A stretch of 64,000 nucleotides of DNA, taken from Methylorubrum extorquens. GTDB lineage: Bacteria; Pseudomonadota; Alphaproteobacteria; Rhizobiales; Beijerinckiaceae. A program made the position numbers and the translations under genes. Positions within the stretch are counted from its first letter, which is position 1. Every line of letters starts with the position of its first letter. The DNA lies in assembly GCF_024169925.1 (NCBI RefSeq), contig NZ_JALJXF010000001.1:4346001-4410000 (forward strand), read 5' to 3'. The notes under the pieces are model-generated. The model saw only the letters and a program-made list of their open reading frames with translations, made no database searches and had not been told where the DNA came from. This document shows, piece after piece, positions 7,855 to 16,855 of this stretch.

Positions 7855-8727
7855 TCATGCCATCGCCGCGACCGTGCGCACGAGGAGGTCGATATCCTCG
7901 GGCCGCGACAGGCGGTGGTCGCCATCCTTGATCAGCGTCAACCTCGTCCCCTGCGCGGGCAGGCGCTCCAAAATCCGCAGGGCATGGGGATAGGGCACGT
8001 CCGGATCGGCCATGCCCTGGAGGATGTGAACCGGGCAGCCCGGCTCCAGGGCCGCGTTCAGCAACAGGTGACGCCGCCCATCCTCGATCAGCGCCATGCG
8101 GATCGGGTCGGGCTTCGGGGCATAGGGCGTCTCCCGATACCATACGCCGTCGCGCTCCAGGGTCATCCGGACCTCGGGCGGGAAGGCGTCCCACATCAGC
8201 GTCTCGGTGAAGTCGAGGGCCGGGGCGATCAGCACCATCCCGCCAACTTGCCCGCCGAGATCCGCCGCGCGCCGCGCCCGCTCGCGGGCGACGAGGCAGG
8301 CGATCCAGCCGCCCATGGAGGAGCCGACGAGGATCGGCCGCTCGTTCGCGTAGCGGTCGATGACGGCGCAGGCATCGGCGAGCCAATCGGAGATGGTGCC
8401 ATCCTCGAAGCGCCCCTCCGACTCGCCATGCCCGGAATAGTCGAACCGCACCATGCGCCGGCCGCTCTCCGCGGCCCAGGCGTCGAGGGCGGCGGCCTTC
8501 GTCGCCCGCATGTCGGAGCGGAAGCCGCCGAGCCAGACTACGGGCGGCCCCTCGCCCTCTCGGACCCGCACCGCCAGCCGGCGTGGGGAGGCGCCTTCGA
8601 TGTCGAGCGTCACGAGGGGCAATTCGCCCGGCGAAGTCTCCGGATCGCTCACTGGGGCGCAATATCCTGTGATTCTGAAACAACGCGGCGACGCTTCGTT
8701 TACCGAACCGTAAAGCCGCGGGGACAA
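7855..8727 (-). CDS. Alpha/beta hydrolase (ABHD10-like)
   Basis: An alpha/beta-hydrolase fold with a nucleophile elbow GSSMGG (Ser 137 of the full 290-residue frame), an acid in ADPDVPY (about 241-247) and a C-terminal His in DGDHRLS (271). The oxyanion-side motif FDYSGHGES is typical. The set resembles the mitochondrial ABHD10/short-chain acyl hydrolase group; the substrate is unknown. The first 25 residues look non-homologous, and a GTG at 8652 (VSDPETSPGELPLVTLD) is the more natural family start, though no clear ribosome-binding site distinguishes them. Confidence 0.8.
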   Translation of the reverse strand: MSPRLYGSVNEASPRCFRITGYCAPVSDPETSPGELPLVTLDIEGASPRRLAVRVREGEGPPVVWLGGFRSDMRATKAAALDAWAAESGRRMVRFDYSGHGESEGRFEDGTISDWLADACAVIDRYANERPILVGSSMGGWIACLVARERARRAADLGGQVGGMVLIAPALDFTETLMWDAFPPEVRMTLERDGVWYRETPYAPKPDPIRMALIEDGRRHLLLNAALEPGCPVHILQGMADPDVPYPHALRILERLPAQGTRLTLIKDGDHRLSRPEDIDLLVRTVAAMA

Positions 8728-8778
8728 TCCTTACCTCATGACCCAATTCCAAGCGACCGTCCCGCTACGGGTGACGCG

Positions 8779-10008
8779 ATGAACGGAGGCAGCCTGTCCG
8801 GCGGCCCTGTGCGGTTGTCCGAGGCGTCGCCGCTGGCGGGCGTCACGGTACTGCAGATCATCCCGGCGCTGGAGGCGGGGGGCGCCGAGCGCACCACCGT
8901 CGACGTCGCGGCCGCCCTCGCCGAGGCCGGCGCCCGGCCGCTCGTGGCCACGGAAGGCGGGCGGCTCGTCGGCGAGTTGCAGGCCAAGGGCGGGATCTGG
9001 GTGCCGTTCCCGGCCAACACCAAGAACCCGTTCGCCATGGCGCTCAACGTTGAGCGCCTCGTCCGGCTCTGCCGCCGGGAGAACGTGCAGATCCTGCACG
9101 CCCGCTCCCGCGCCCCGGCCTGGGTCGCCCTCGGCGCGGCCCGCCGGCTGAAGCTGCCCTTCGTGACGACCTATCACGGCAGCTATTCGGGCCGGACCAG
9201 CGTCAAGGTTCTGTACAATTCGGTGATGGCGCGGGGCGACGTCGTGATCGCCAACTCGCACTACACCGCCGACCTGATCCGCCGGACCCATCCCGACCAG
9301 GCCGGCGGCCGGATCAGCGTGATCCACCGCGGTACGGATCTGGCGGCGTTCACGCCGTCGGCGGTCGCGGCGGCACGGGTCGAGAGCCTGCGCCGGGCCT
9401 GGAACGTGGCGCCGCACGAGCGGGTCGTGCTGCTCGCGGCCCGGCTCACGGCCTGGAAGGGCCAGCGCGTGCTGATCGAGGCCGCCGCCCGGCTGCGCGA
9501 TCTCGGCCTCACCGACTTCGCCGTCGTGCTCGCGGGCGATCCGCAGGGACGTCACGCCTACGAGCGCGAGCTCGACGCGCTGATCGAGACGCGTGGCCTG
9601 TCGGGCATCGTGCGCAGGGTCGGGCACTGCAGCGACATGCCGGCAGCCTTCCGCGCGGCCTCCGTCGTCGCGGTGCCTTCCGTGGAGCCGGAAGCGTTCG
9701 GCCGCTCGGCGGTCGAGGCGCAGGCGCTCGGCATCCCCGTGGTCGTGTCCGATCTCGGCGCCGTGCCCGAGACCGTGCTGGCCCCCCCCGACGTCGAGCC
9801 CGGCCAGCGCACCGGCTGGCGGGTGCCGCCCGGCGATGCCGCAGCTCTGGCCGAGGCGCTGAAGGAGGCCCTGTCGCTCGGCGCCAGCGCCCGCGACGGG
9901 CTCGCCCGCCGGGCGCAAGCCCATGTCGAGGCGAATTTTTCGCTCGACCGCATGATCGACGGCACCTTGAACGTCTATGCCAACCTTCTGAACCGAGCGA
10001 AAACGTGA
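8779..10008 (+). CDS. Glycosyltransferase family 4 protein
   Basis: A 409-residue GT-B enzyme. The N-terminal acceptor domain begins VTVLQIIPALEAGGAERTTVD, a classic GT4 opening with the G-G-x-E-R loop. The C-terminal nucleotide-sugar domain contains RLTAWKGQRVLIEA and the E-x7-E type motif EAFGRSAVEAQALGIPVV near residues 310-330. It probably builds a surface or lipopolysaccharide sugar; donor and acceptor are unknown. It ends 155 bp before infC. Confidence 0.85.
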   Translation: MNGGSLSGGPVRLSEASPLAGVTVLQIIPALEAGGAERTTVDVAAALAEAGARPLVATEGGRLVGELQAKGGIWVPFPANTKNPFAMALNVERLVRLCRRENVQILHARSRAPAWVALGAARRLKLPFVTTYHGSYSGRTSVKVLYNSVMARGDVVIANSHYTADLIRRTHPDQAGGRISVIHRGTDLAAFTPSAVAAARVESLRRAWNVAPHERVVLLAARLTAWKGQRVLIEAAARLRDLGLTDFAVVLAGDPQGRHAYERELDALIETRGLSGIVRRVGHCSDMPAAFRAASVVAVPSVEPEAFGRSAVEAQALGIPVVVSDLGAVPETVLAPPDVEPGQRTGWRVPPGDAAALAEALKEALSLGASARDGLARRAQAHVEANFSLDRMIDGTLNVYANLLNRAKT

Positions 10009-10163
10009 CAGGGTGAACCGAAATCAGTCCCGCGAGTTGACTCGGCAAGAAGATTTGCCAAGTTAGTGCCGTCCGGCCGAGCCGGATCAATCGGTGGCCG
10101 GGGCTCGCCAGACGCGGTGGCTCTCAGGCTGCCGTTTTGTCGTTGATACAGGAGAACTGAGCC

Positions 10164-10706
10164 ATTCGCAGACCAATGAGAGCCATGCCGGCCCCGCAGA
10201 AGGACGGGCCGCGCGCAAACCGGGACATACGCGGCGTCCGCGACGTCCAGCTCATCGACCAAGATGGGCAGAACCGGGGTGTCGTGCCCTTCTTCGACGC
10301 GCTGGCCATGGCTGAGGAGGTCGGCCTCGACCTCGTCGAAATCGCGCCGAATTCGGTCCCTCCCGTCTGCAAGTTCCTCGATTACGGGCGCTTCCGCTTC
10401 AACGAACAGAAGAAGCAGAACGAGGCGCGCAAGAGGCAGAAGACGGTCGAGGTGAAGGAGATCAAGCTCCGCCCCGGCATCGACAAGCACGATTACGAAG
10501 TGAAGATGAAGGCCGTGCAGCGGTTCTTCGAGGAAGGCGACAAGGTCAAGGTCACCCTCCGCTTCCGCGGCCGCGAGATCGCCCACCAGGATATCGGCCT
10601 CCGGCTCTTGGAGCGCGTGAAGCAGGAGACTCAGGAGATCGCCAAGGTCGAGAGCGAGCCGATGCTCGAAGGCCGCCAGATGATCATGATCCTGGCGCCG
10701 CGCTAA
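10164..10706 (+). CDS. infC: Translation initiation factor IF-3 (apparent ATT start)
   Basis: Encodes 180 residues. The N-domain starts at about 17 ([26 protein letters not shown]), then a charged linker ([15 protein letters not shown]), then the C-domain ([21 protein letters not shown] ... [12 protein letters not shown]). IF-3 binds the 30S subunit and rejects non-canonical start codons. I place the start at ATT (10164): AGGAG lies 9 bases upstream, and the extra residues (I/M)RRP give the usual alphaproteobacterial N-terminus, while the first ATG (10176) has no ribosome-binding site. Rare start codons on infC are known to support autoregulation. Confidence 0.92.
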   Translation: MRRPMRAMPAPQKDGPRANRDIRGVRDVQLIDQDGQNRGVVPFFDALAMAEEVGLDLVEIAPNSVPPVCKFLDYGRFRFNEQKKQNEARKRQKTVEVKEIKLRPGIDKHDYEVKMKAVQRFFEEGDKVKVTLRFRGREIAHQDIGLRLLERVKQETQEIAKVESEPMLEGRQMIMILAPR

Positions 10707-10750
10707 GCGTCTCGGCCCTTCCGCCGTCTCGCGGAAAAAGGCTCGTCTGC

Positions 10751-10790
10751 AAATGCGCTGCTCCCTCGCGGGGGCGGCGCATTTTTCGTT
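10751..10790 (+). terminator. Intrinsic terminator of infC
   Basis: AAATGCGC (10751-10758) pairs with GCGCATTT (10777-10784) and runs into TTTTTCGTTTTT. It also has an A-run on the left side, so it could work for the convergent gene on the minus strand. Confidence 0.75.
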
Positions 10791-10857
10791 TTTCGTCAGG
10801 GGATGGCGACCGGGCGTCCCCGAACAGACGAGGCCGCCCGGTCGCTTGCCAAAAAAC

Positions 10858-13194
10858 CTACTTCAGCATCGCGATCTGCACGTCGCCCACGCGCCGCGTC
10901 ACCGACACCGTCACGTCGCCGCCGTGGCGGTGAAGGCGGATGTCGGCCCGCGCGTCGCCGAGCTTGAGGTTGAACAGTTCCACCGCTTCGAGGAAGCGCG
11001 GCAGGACCGGGTTGCGGAAGCGGATGCGGTTGCGGGCGTGGTCGATTTCGAGCCCGAGACAGGCAGCCAGGAAGGCGAAGGGGGCCGCCGCCGCCCAGGC
11101 CTGCGGCGAGCAGGCCACGGGATAGCTCACGGGCCCGCGCTGGCGCCGCCGCATGAAGCCGCAGAACAGCTCCGGCAGCCGCTTCTGGTCGTAGTAGAGG
11201 CTCGTGTCGAACATCCCCTCGAACACCCGCGCCGCCTCCTCCTTGAGGCCGTAGCGGGCGAGCCCGAGGGCGCAGATCGCGTTGTCGTGCGGCCAGATCG
11301 AGCCGTTGTGGTAGGACATCGGGTTGTAGCGCGCCTCGCCCTTGGCGATGGTGCGGATGCCCCAGCCGTTGAAGCCGTCGTTGGACAGGAGCTGCGCCGC
11401 GACCTGCGCGGCCCGCTCCGGCAGGGCGATGTCGGTGAACAGGGCGTGGCCGGTGTTGGACGAGCGCACGGCGCATTGGCGCTTGGCGCCGTCGAGGGCG
11501 AGCGCGTAGGTGCCGATCTCCTCGCACCAGAACGCCTTGTCGAAGTTTTCGCGCAACGTGTTGGCGGCTGCGGACAGGCGGGCTGAAAGATCGTCTTCGC
11601 CGAGCAATCTCGCGAGTCGTGCCGCGCCGCGCTTGGCCGCGTAGACGTAGCCCTGGACCTCGCACAGGGCGATCGGCCCCTTGGCCATGGCGCCGTCGGC
11701 GTGGAAGATCGAATCGTGGCTGTCCTTCCAGCCCTGGTTGGCCAAGCCCTGCTCGGTCTCGCGGGCATATTCGACGAAGCCGTCGCCGTCGCGGTCGCCG
11801 TACTGGTCGATCCATTCGAGCGAGAGCTTGAGCTGCGGCCAGATCGCCCGGATCGTGTCGAGGTCGCCCGTGACCTCGTGATACTGCGCCGCCAACATCA
11901 CGAAGAGCGGCGTGCCGTCGATGGTGCCGTAATAGTGGCGGAAGGGCACCTCGCCGAGCATTGCCATCTCGCCGCGGCGGGTCTCGTGGAGCACCTTGCC
12001 GGGCTGGGCGTCGGCGGCCGGATCGACGGTCTTGGCCTGCGTCGCGGCGAGGAAGCGCAGCACGCCCTTGCCGAAATTCGGATCGATCCAGAGCGCCATC
12101 ATCGCCGTGATGATGCCGTCGCGCCCGAACACGGTGGAGTACCAGGGGATGCCGGCGAACGGGTAGATGCCCTCCTGCGTCCGGGTCGCCAGCATGTAGA
12201 GGTCGGCCGTCGCGCGGCAGAGCCCCTCGTTGAACTGGTCGTTCGAGGAGATGATCGTGGTGATGCCGGCGGTGATCTGGCGCTGGTCGCGGCGGTTGTC
12301 GCGATAAGCGCGGGCGAAGACGCGCCCCTCGCTCAAATGCCGGTCAGGCTGCTCGGCGAGGCTGCCCGCCGCCCGCGACAGGGCCGCGGCCGCGGACTCG
12401 CCGGCCTTCTCGGGCCCTGGCGCGCTGGTATAGGCGCGGTGCGATTGGCAGACCACGCGGATGAACAGCGAGGTGTTGGCGCCGGGTTCCAGCTCGACCA
12501 CGAACTCGGCCCTGCCCGGTTCCAGTGTGTGCGGCTTCGGCCCGAAATGCAGCGAGGTGGTGCGCACGATCTCGTCGAGGCCGGCGTAGCGGAACTGCAC
12601 CTCGGCCTCGCTGCGGCGCTCGACCGTGCGCTTGCCGCGGTTGGTCCGGTCGGAGCCGCGCACCTCGAACAGGTCGCGGTAGTCGGCGTCGAACGTGACG
12701 CCGATGCGCAGGTGACGTCGGCGGGTGTCGTAGTTGCGCAGACCGATCCGGTCGTAGCAGGCACCCTTGAACAGGAACTTGGTGCGCTCGATGGCGATCA
12801 GCTCGCGGGGAATCGCGGTCTCGTCGCCCGCGTCGAGGCGGATGTCGGGGGTGGTGAGATCGACGCTGAGCGCCCCGTTGTCGTCTTGGATCGCCGAGGA
12901 GAGCATCATCGGCCGCTCGTCCTCGATCGTCAGCGCGAGGCGCGAGAGGTAGCGCGTGTCCTGGAAGTAGAGGCCCTCCGGCCCCGGCGTCCAACCAATG
13001 TCGCCGTAGCTGTCGAGAACGGCGAAGGCTTCGCCGTATTTGAGGGCGCGTAAGGGGCGGTCCACCAGGGAGGCCTGTGCCTCGATATGGTACTGCGGCA
13101 GGTTCTCGTCGGCGTCGAGCAGGCCGAATTTCGAGGCCGTCCGCTCCTCGGAGTGTTCGGCGTGGAGATGGGCTGCGTCGTCCTGTGCCGCCAT
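10858..13194 (-). CDS. Amylo-alpha-1,6-glucosidase / glycogen-debranching-type enzyme
   Basis: A 778-residue protein. The N-terminal beta-sandwich (about residues 35-260; LKYGEAFAVLDSYGDIGWT, GLYFQDTRYLSRLAL) matches the GDE_N_bis domain, and the rest is an (alpha/alpha)6 barrel with FAGIPWYSTVFGRDGIITAM, DRDGDGFVEYARE and MSYHNGSIWPHDNA, as in the bacterial amylo-1,6-glucosidase group. It likely trims alpha-1,6 branches or related alpha-glucosides in the cytoplasm. It is co-directional with the glycosyltransferase upstream and probably forms a two-gene glucan unit. The Met at 13194 is taken because the preceding 17 codons look non-homologous. Confidence 0.82.
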   Translation of the reverse strand: MAAQDDAAHLHAEHSEERTASKFGLLDADENLPQYHIEAQASLVDRPLRALKYGEAFAVLDSYGDIGWTPGPEGLYFQDTRYLSRLALTIEDERPMMLSSAIQDDNGALSVDLTTPDIRLDAGDETAIPRELIAIERTKFLFKGACYDRIGLRNYDTRRRHLRIGVTFDADYRDLFEVRGSDRTNRGKRTVERRSEAEVQFRYAGLDEIVRTTSLHFGPKPHTLEPGRAEFVVELEPGANTSLFIRVVCQSHRAYTSAPGPEKAGESAAAALSRAAGSLAEQPDRHLSEGRVFARAYRDNRRDQRQITAGITTIISSNDQFNEGLCRATADLYMLATRTQEGIYPFAGIPWYSTVFGRDGIITAMMALWIDPNFGKGVLRFLAATQAKTVDPAADAQPGKVLHETRRGEMAMLGEVPFRHYYGTIDGTPLFVMLAAQYHEVTGDLDTIRAIWPQLKLSLEWIDQYGDRDGDGFVEYARETEQGLANQGWKDSHDSIFHADGAMAKGPIALCEVQGYVYAAKRGAARLARLLGEDDLSARLSAAANTLRENFDKAFWCEEIGTYALALDGAKRQCAVRSSNTGHALFTDIALPERAAQVAAQLLSNDGFNGWGIRTIAKGEARYNPMSYHNGSIWPHDNAICALGLARYGLKEEAARVFEGMFDTSLYYDQKRLPELFCGFMRRRQRGPVSYPVACSPQAWAAAAPFAFLAACLGLEIDHARNRIRFRNPVLPRFLEAVELFNLKLGDARADIRLHRHGGDVTVSVTRRVGDVQIAMLK

Positions 13195-13352
13195 GCGAAG
13201 CGCCTTTTTGCCGTTGATCCGATGGATGCGAGGTCGCCCTCGCAAAACGAAGGCCGCCGGTGCCTCGCAGCGACCGGCGGCCCTGTCGGACCCGTTCAGT
13301 TAGGCGCTCTGCCGGCCCCGGCGAGGGGCCGACAAAGATTCCGTTAAGCCTT

Positions 13353-14486
13353 TCAGGCCGGCATCGCGGCGACGTGGATCGGGCCGTGGGCCGAACCGTT
13401 CAGTTCGCCGTACTGGGGCGAGAAGGCGCCGGCGGCGGGCATCTTGATGACGTTGCCCTGGCCGGCCAGGAGCTGCTCGTAGGCCGAGACGTACTTGCGG
13501 ACCATGACCTCGGCGGTGAAGCGGCCCTCGAAATGGGCGCGGACGCCGGTACGCGGCAGATCCTTGACCTTGCGGCAGGCCTCGACCGCCTCGTCCATCG
13601 AGTTGACGATGAAGCCCGAGACGCCGTCCTTGATAACTTCCGGGACCGAGCCGTTGCCGAAGGCAATCACGGGGGTGCCGGCCGACATCGCCTCGATCAT
13701 CACGAGGCCGAAGGGCTCCGGCCAGTCGATCGGGAAGGCGAGCGCGAGGGCGTTGCCGAGGAAGTCCTTCTTCTGCTCCTCGTTGATCTCGCCGATATAC
13801 TCCACCAGCGGGTGGTGGATCATCGGCTCGATCTTTTCGTCCCAGTACTCTTGGTCGGCCTTATCGACCTTGGCGGCGATCTTCAGCGGCGTGCCGGAGC
13901 GGATCGCCATCTCGATCGCGCGATCGGGCCGCTTCTCGGGCGAGATGCGGCCGAGGAAGGCGAGGTAGCCGCCCTTGGTCTCCGGGTAGAAGGGGCAGTT
14001 CTGCTTGGGCAGACCGTGATGGATCGTGGCCAGCCAGTTGGAGCTGTCCGGCATCGGCTCGCGCTGGTTGTCCGAGATCGAGACCAGGGGCATGCCGGTG
14101 AACGTATTGTAGACCGGCATGAAGTCCGGCACGTCGAGGCGACCATGCATGGTCGTCAGGCACTTGTGGTAGAGATCCTCGAACATCGGATACTGCAAGA
14201 GATCGATGTGGAAGTGGATCACGTCGAACTCGTGCGCCCGGCGATGCACGTGATGCAGCATGGCGAGGTGGCCCGCGGTGTGGTCGCGGTAGCCGAGAAG
14301 GCGCAGGCCCTCCGGGTGGCAGGCGGCGAGCTTGGCCGAAGTCTGAGAATCACCGCTCGCGAACAAGGTCACGTCGTGACCCTGGCGGACGAGCTCTTCC
14401 GTGATCCACGAAACGACACGCTCGGTGCCGCCATAGAACTTCGGCGGCACGGCTTCCGCGAGCGGGGCAACCTGGGCAATGCGCAC
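13353..14486 (-). CDS. Glycosyltransferase family 4 protein
   Basis: A 377-residue GT-B enzyme beginning VRIAQVAPLAEAVPPKFYGGTERVV, the pattern of a widespread group of GT4 proteins. The donor domain carries FLGRISPEKRPDRAIEMA and EPFGLVMIEAMSAGTPVIAF. The start is set at GTG 14486 because AGGAGA lies 8 bases upstream; the open frame upstream is not homologous. The product may be an alpha-glucan or a glycosylated metabolite, given the debranching enzyme 158 bp downstream. The pair interrupts the usual infC-rpmI-rplT order. Confidence 0.82.
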   Translation of the reverse strand: MRIAQVAPLAEAVPPKFYGGTERVVSWITEELVRQGHDVTLFASGDSQTSAKLAACHPEGLRLLGYRDHTAGHLAMLHHVHRRAHEFDVIHFHIDLLQYPMFEDLYHKCLTTMHGRLDVPDFMPVYNTFTGMPLVSISDNQREPMPDSSNWLATIHHGLPKQNCPFYPETKGGYLAFLGRISPEKRPDRAIEMAIRSGTPLKIAAKVDKADQEYWDEKIEPMIHHPLVEYIGEINEEQKKDFLGNALALAFPIDWPEPFGLVMIEAMSAGTPVIAFGNGSVPEVIKDGVSGFIVNSMDEAVEACRKVKDLPRTGVRAHFEGRFTAEVMVRKYVSAYEQLLAGQGNVIKMPAAGAFSPQYGELNGSAHGPIHVAAMPA

Positions 14487-14905
14487 GAAGACGTCTCCTG
14501 TGACAGGAAAATGGGATGTTGGGCAGACTAATGGGGGACGCGGCCTGAGCGGGACATGAACGAAACAGACAGCCAAGGTTTATGGTTCCAGGCGGCGACT
14601 GGGGCGAGCGGCAATCTTTGCAAGCCCACGCAATACCGGTTTTCCACATATGTTGGTCGGCGGCCTCGGATTCGGCGATGCGCGCCTTGACGGTGGCCGA
14701 GACGCAATGCGCGTGCCTTGCCCATGGCGCAGGCTCCGCCAGCCGTCCAAGTCGATTGAAACCGCCGGATGTTTCTGCCATAAGCCGCCCGCGTTGAACC
14801 GCCCGGCCGATCAGGGCTGCCGTGGCGGTTCCCGTTGCTCCAGCAGCATTCAAGCGCGAAGTGCCGGCCGCCGGTCGGATCGCTGTCGCGTTTCAGGAGA
14901 GCCAA
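14487..14905. other. Gene-free spacer before rpmI
   Basis: About 420 bases between the divergent glycosyltransferase and rpmI. Several overlapping open frames exist but none has a ribosome-binding site, domain or consistent codon pattern. It must hold two divergent promoters; I see no motif that I would assign with confidence. Confidence 0.4.
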
Positions 14906-15109
14906 ATGCCCAAGCTGAAGACGAAGTCGGGCGCCAAGAAGCGCTTCAAGGTTACCGGCACCGGCAAGGTGGTCTACGCCCAGGCCGGCAAGCGCCACGG
15001 GATGATCAAGCGGACCAACAAGCAGATCCGCAACCTGCGCGGCACGACGACCCTGTTCGAGGGCGATGCCGCCAACGTGAAGAAGTACTTCCTGCCGAAC
15101 CAGCGGTAA
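14906..15109 (+). CDS. rpmI: 50S ribosomal protein L35
   Basis: A 67-residue, very basic protein with the L35 signature: [15 protein letters not shown], then [19 protein letters not shown] and an aromatic end (KKYFLPNQ). AGGAGA precedes the ATG by about six bases. It is co-transcribed with rplT, 52 bp downstream. Part of the large ribosomal subunit. Confidence 0.97.
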   Translation: MPKLKTKSGAKKRFKVTGTGKVVYAQAGKRHGMIKRTNKQIRNLRGTTTLFEGDAANVKKYFLPNQR

Positions 15110-15161
15110 GTTCTTCCACCCCTCGCGATCTGTTTTGTCTTAACGTTCCAGGAGATCTCCC

Positions 15162-15527
15162 ATGGCCCGCGTCAAGCGTGGCGTGACCAGTCACGCGAAG
15201 CACAAGAAGGTTCTGAAGGCTGCCAAGGGTTATTACGGCCGCCGCAAGAATACGATCCGCATCGCCAAGCAGGCGGTGGAGAAGGGTCTGCAGTACGCCT
15301 ACCGCGACCGCAAGAACAAGAAGCGCACCTTCCGCGCCCTCTGGATCCAGCGGCTCAACGCGGCGGTGCGCGAGCACGGCCTGACCTATTCCCGCTTCAT
15401 CAATGCCCTGGCCAAGTCCGGCATCGAGGTGGACCGCAAGGCGCTCTCCGAACTCGCCATCCACGAGCCGGCCGCCTTCGCGGCGGTGGTCGAGAAGGCG
15501 AAGTCGGCCCTGCCGAAGGCCGCCTGA
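15162..15527 (+). CDS. rplT: 50S ribosomal protein L20
   Basis: A 121-residue L20: [35 protein letters not shown] at the N-terminal tail and [22 protein letters not shown] in the globular C-terminus. L20 is needed for early 50S assembly and in several bacteria represses its own operon. AGGAGA stands seven bases before the ATG. A strong terminator follows the stop. Confidence 0.97.
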   Translation: MARVKRGVTSHAKHKKVLKAAKGYYGRRKNTIRIAKQAVEKGLQYAYRDRKNKKRTFRALWIQRLNAAVREHGLTYSRFINALAKSGIEVDRKALSELAIHEPAAFAAVVEKAKSALPKAA

Positions 15528-15529
15528 TC

Positions 15530-15549
15530 GTTCCGCCGCACGGCGGAAC
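15530..15549 (+). other. Small hairpin after rplT
   Basis: GTTCCGCCG (15530-15538) is complementary to CGGCGGAAC (15541-15549), starting three bases after the rplT stop codon. It lacks a T run and sits just before the stronger terminator; it may protect the mRNA end. Confidence 0.4.
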
Positions 15550-15564
15550 GCTCGAAGCTCTGAC

Positions 15565-15600
15565 AAGGCGCGGCGCGGCAAGCGCCGCGCCTTCTTCATT
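15565..15600 (+). terminator. Intrinsic terminator of rpmI-rplT
   Basis: A 12-bp GC-rich stem, AAGGCGCGGCGC (15565-15576) with GCGCCGCGCCTT (15582-15593), followed by CTTCATTT. It separates rpmI-rplT from pheS. Confidence 0.75.
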
Positions 15601-15711
15601 TCGGGCCGGGGCGTGTTTGCCCGACGGCCCCGGTCCGCCCCATTCGTGCGCTTGCAGGATTGCGAACGACGCGCGAAGGCAGCCCCGGACGACTGGCCAA
15701 GGACAGCGGTA

Positions 15712-16791
15712 ATGGATCTCGACGCTCTCGAACGCGATCTTCTCGGGCAGATCGAGCAGGCCGGGGACGAGGCCGGCCTCGAAGCCCTGCGCGTGGCGGC
15801 GCTCGGCAAGAAGGGCAGCGTCTCGGAGCTGCTGAAGACGCTGGGCGCGATGACGCCCGACGAGCGCAAGGAGCGCGGCCCCCTCATCAACGGCCTGCGT
15901 GACCGGGTGCAGGGTGCGATCGCGCAGAAGCGCGAGGCGCTGGCGAACGCCGCCCTCGACGCGCGGCTCGCCGCCGAGCGGATCGACGTGACGCTGCCCT
16001 TGCGCGAGGCGCCGGAGATCCGCGGCCGCATCCACCCGATCAGCCAAGTGATCGAGGAGATCACCGCGATCTTCGCCGATCTCGGGTTCTCGGTGGCGGA
16101 AGGGCCCGATATCGAGACGGACGAGCTGAACTTCACCGCGCTCAACTTCCCCGAAGGCCACCCGGCGCGGGAGATGCACGACACGTTCTTCTTGCGCCCC
16201 GACCATCTCGGGCGGAGGAAGCTCCTGCGCACCCACACCTCGCCGGTTCAGGTGCGCACCATGCGCGCGGGGCAGCCGCCGATCCGCGTGATCATGCCCG
16301 GCCGCACCTACCGGCACGATTCCGACCAGACCCACACCCCGATGTTCCATCAGGTCGAGGGCCTCGTCATCGACCGCTCGGCCAACATCGCAAACTTGAA
16401 ATGGGTGCTCGAATCGTTCTGCCGCGCCTTCTTCGAGGTCGAGAACGTGACGATGCGCTTCCGCCCGTCGTTCTTCCCCTTCACCGAGCCGTCGGCCGAG
16501 GTCGATATCCAGTGCTCGCGAAAAGGCGGCGAACTGCGCTTCGGCGAGGGCACGGATTGGCTGGAGATCCTCGGCTGCGGCATGGTCCATCCCAACGTCC
16601 TGCGCAGCGGCGGGCTCGATCCGGATCAGGTCCAGGGCTTCGCCTTCGGCATGGGCATCGACCGCCTCGCCATGCTCAAATACGGCATGCCGGACCTGCG
16701 CCCCTTCTTCGAGGCGGATGTGCGCTGGCTGGAGCATTACGGCTTCCGGCCGATCGACGTGCCGAGCCTGGTCGGCGGCTTGACCGCCTGA
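15712..16791 (+). CDS. pheS: Phenylalanyl-tRNA synthetase alpha subunit
   Basis: A 359-residue class II aminoacyl-tRNA synthetase subunit. The N-terminal coiled coil (about 1-85) contacts tRNA. Motif 2 is around [20 protein letters not shown] and motif 3 around [18 protein letters not shown]. With PheT it forms the alpha2-beta2 enzyme that charges tRNA-Phe. The ATG at 15712 gives the normal family length; the frame is open upstream but is read as noncoding. pheT begins 64 bp later. Confidence 0.95.
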   Translation: MDLDALERDLLGQIEQAGDEAGLEALRVAALGKKGSVSELLKTLGAMTPDERKERGPLINGLRDRVQGAIAQKREALANAALDARLAAERIDVTLPLREAPEIRGRIHPISQVIEEITAIFADLGFSVAEGPDIETDELNFTALNFPEGHPAREMHDTFFLRPDHLGRRKLLRTHTSPVQVRTMRAGQPPIRVIMPGRTYRHDSDQTHTPMFHQVEGLVIDRSANIANLKWVLESFCRAFFEVENVTMRFRPSFFPFTEPSAEVDIQCSRKGGELRFGEGTDWLEILGCGMVHPNVLRSGGLDPDQVQGFAFGMGIDRLAMLKYGMPDLRPFFEADVRWLEHYGFRPIDVPSLVGGLTA

Positions 16792-16855
16792 GTCCCGCCG
16801 CCCCGCCTTTCGATCCCGGCCCGGTCCGCTCCGGCGGCCGCGAGGATGTTCTGAG

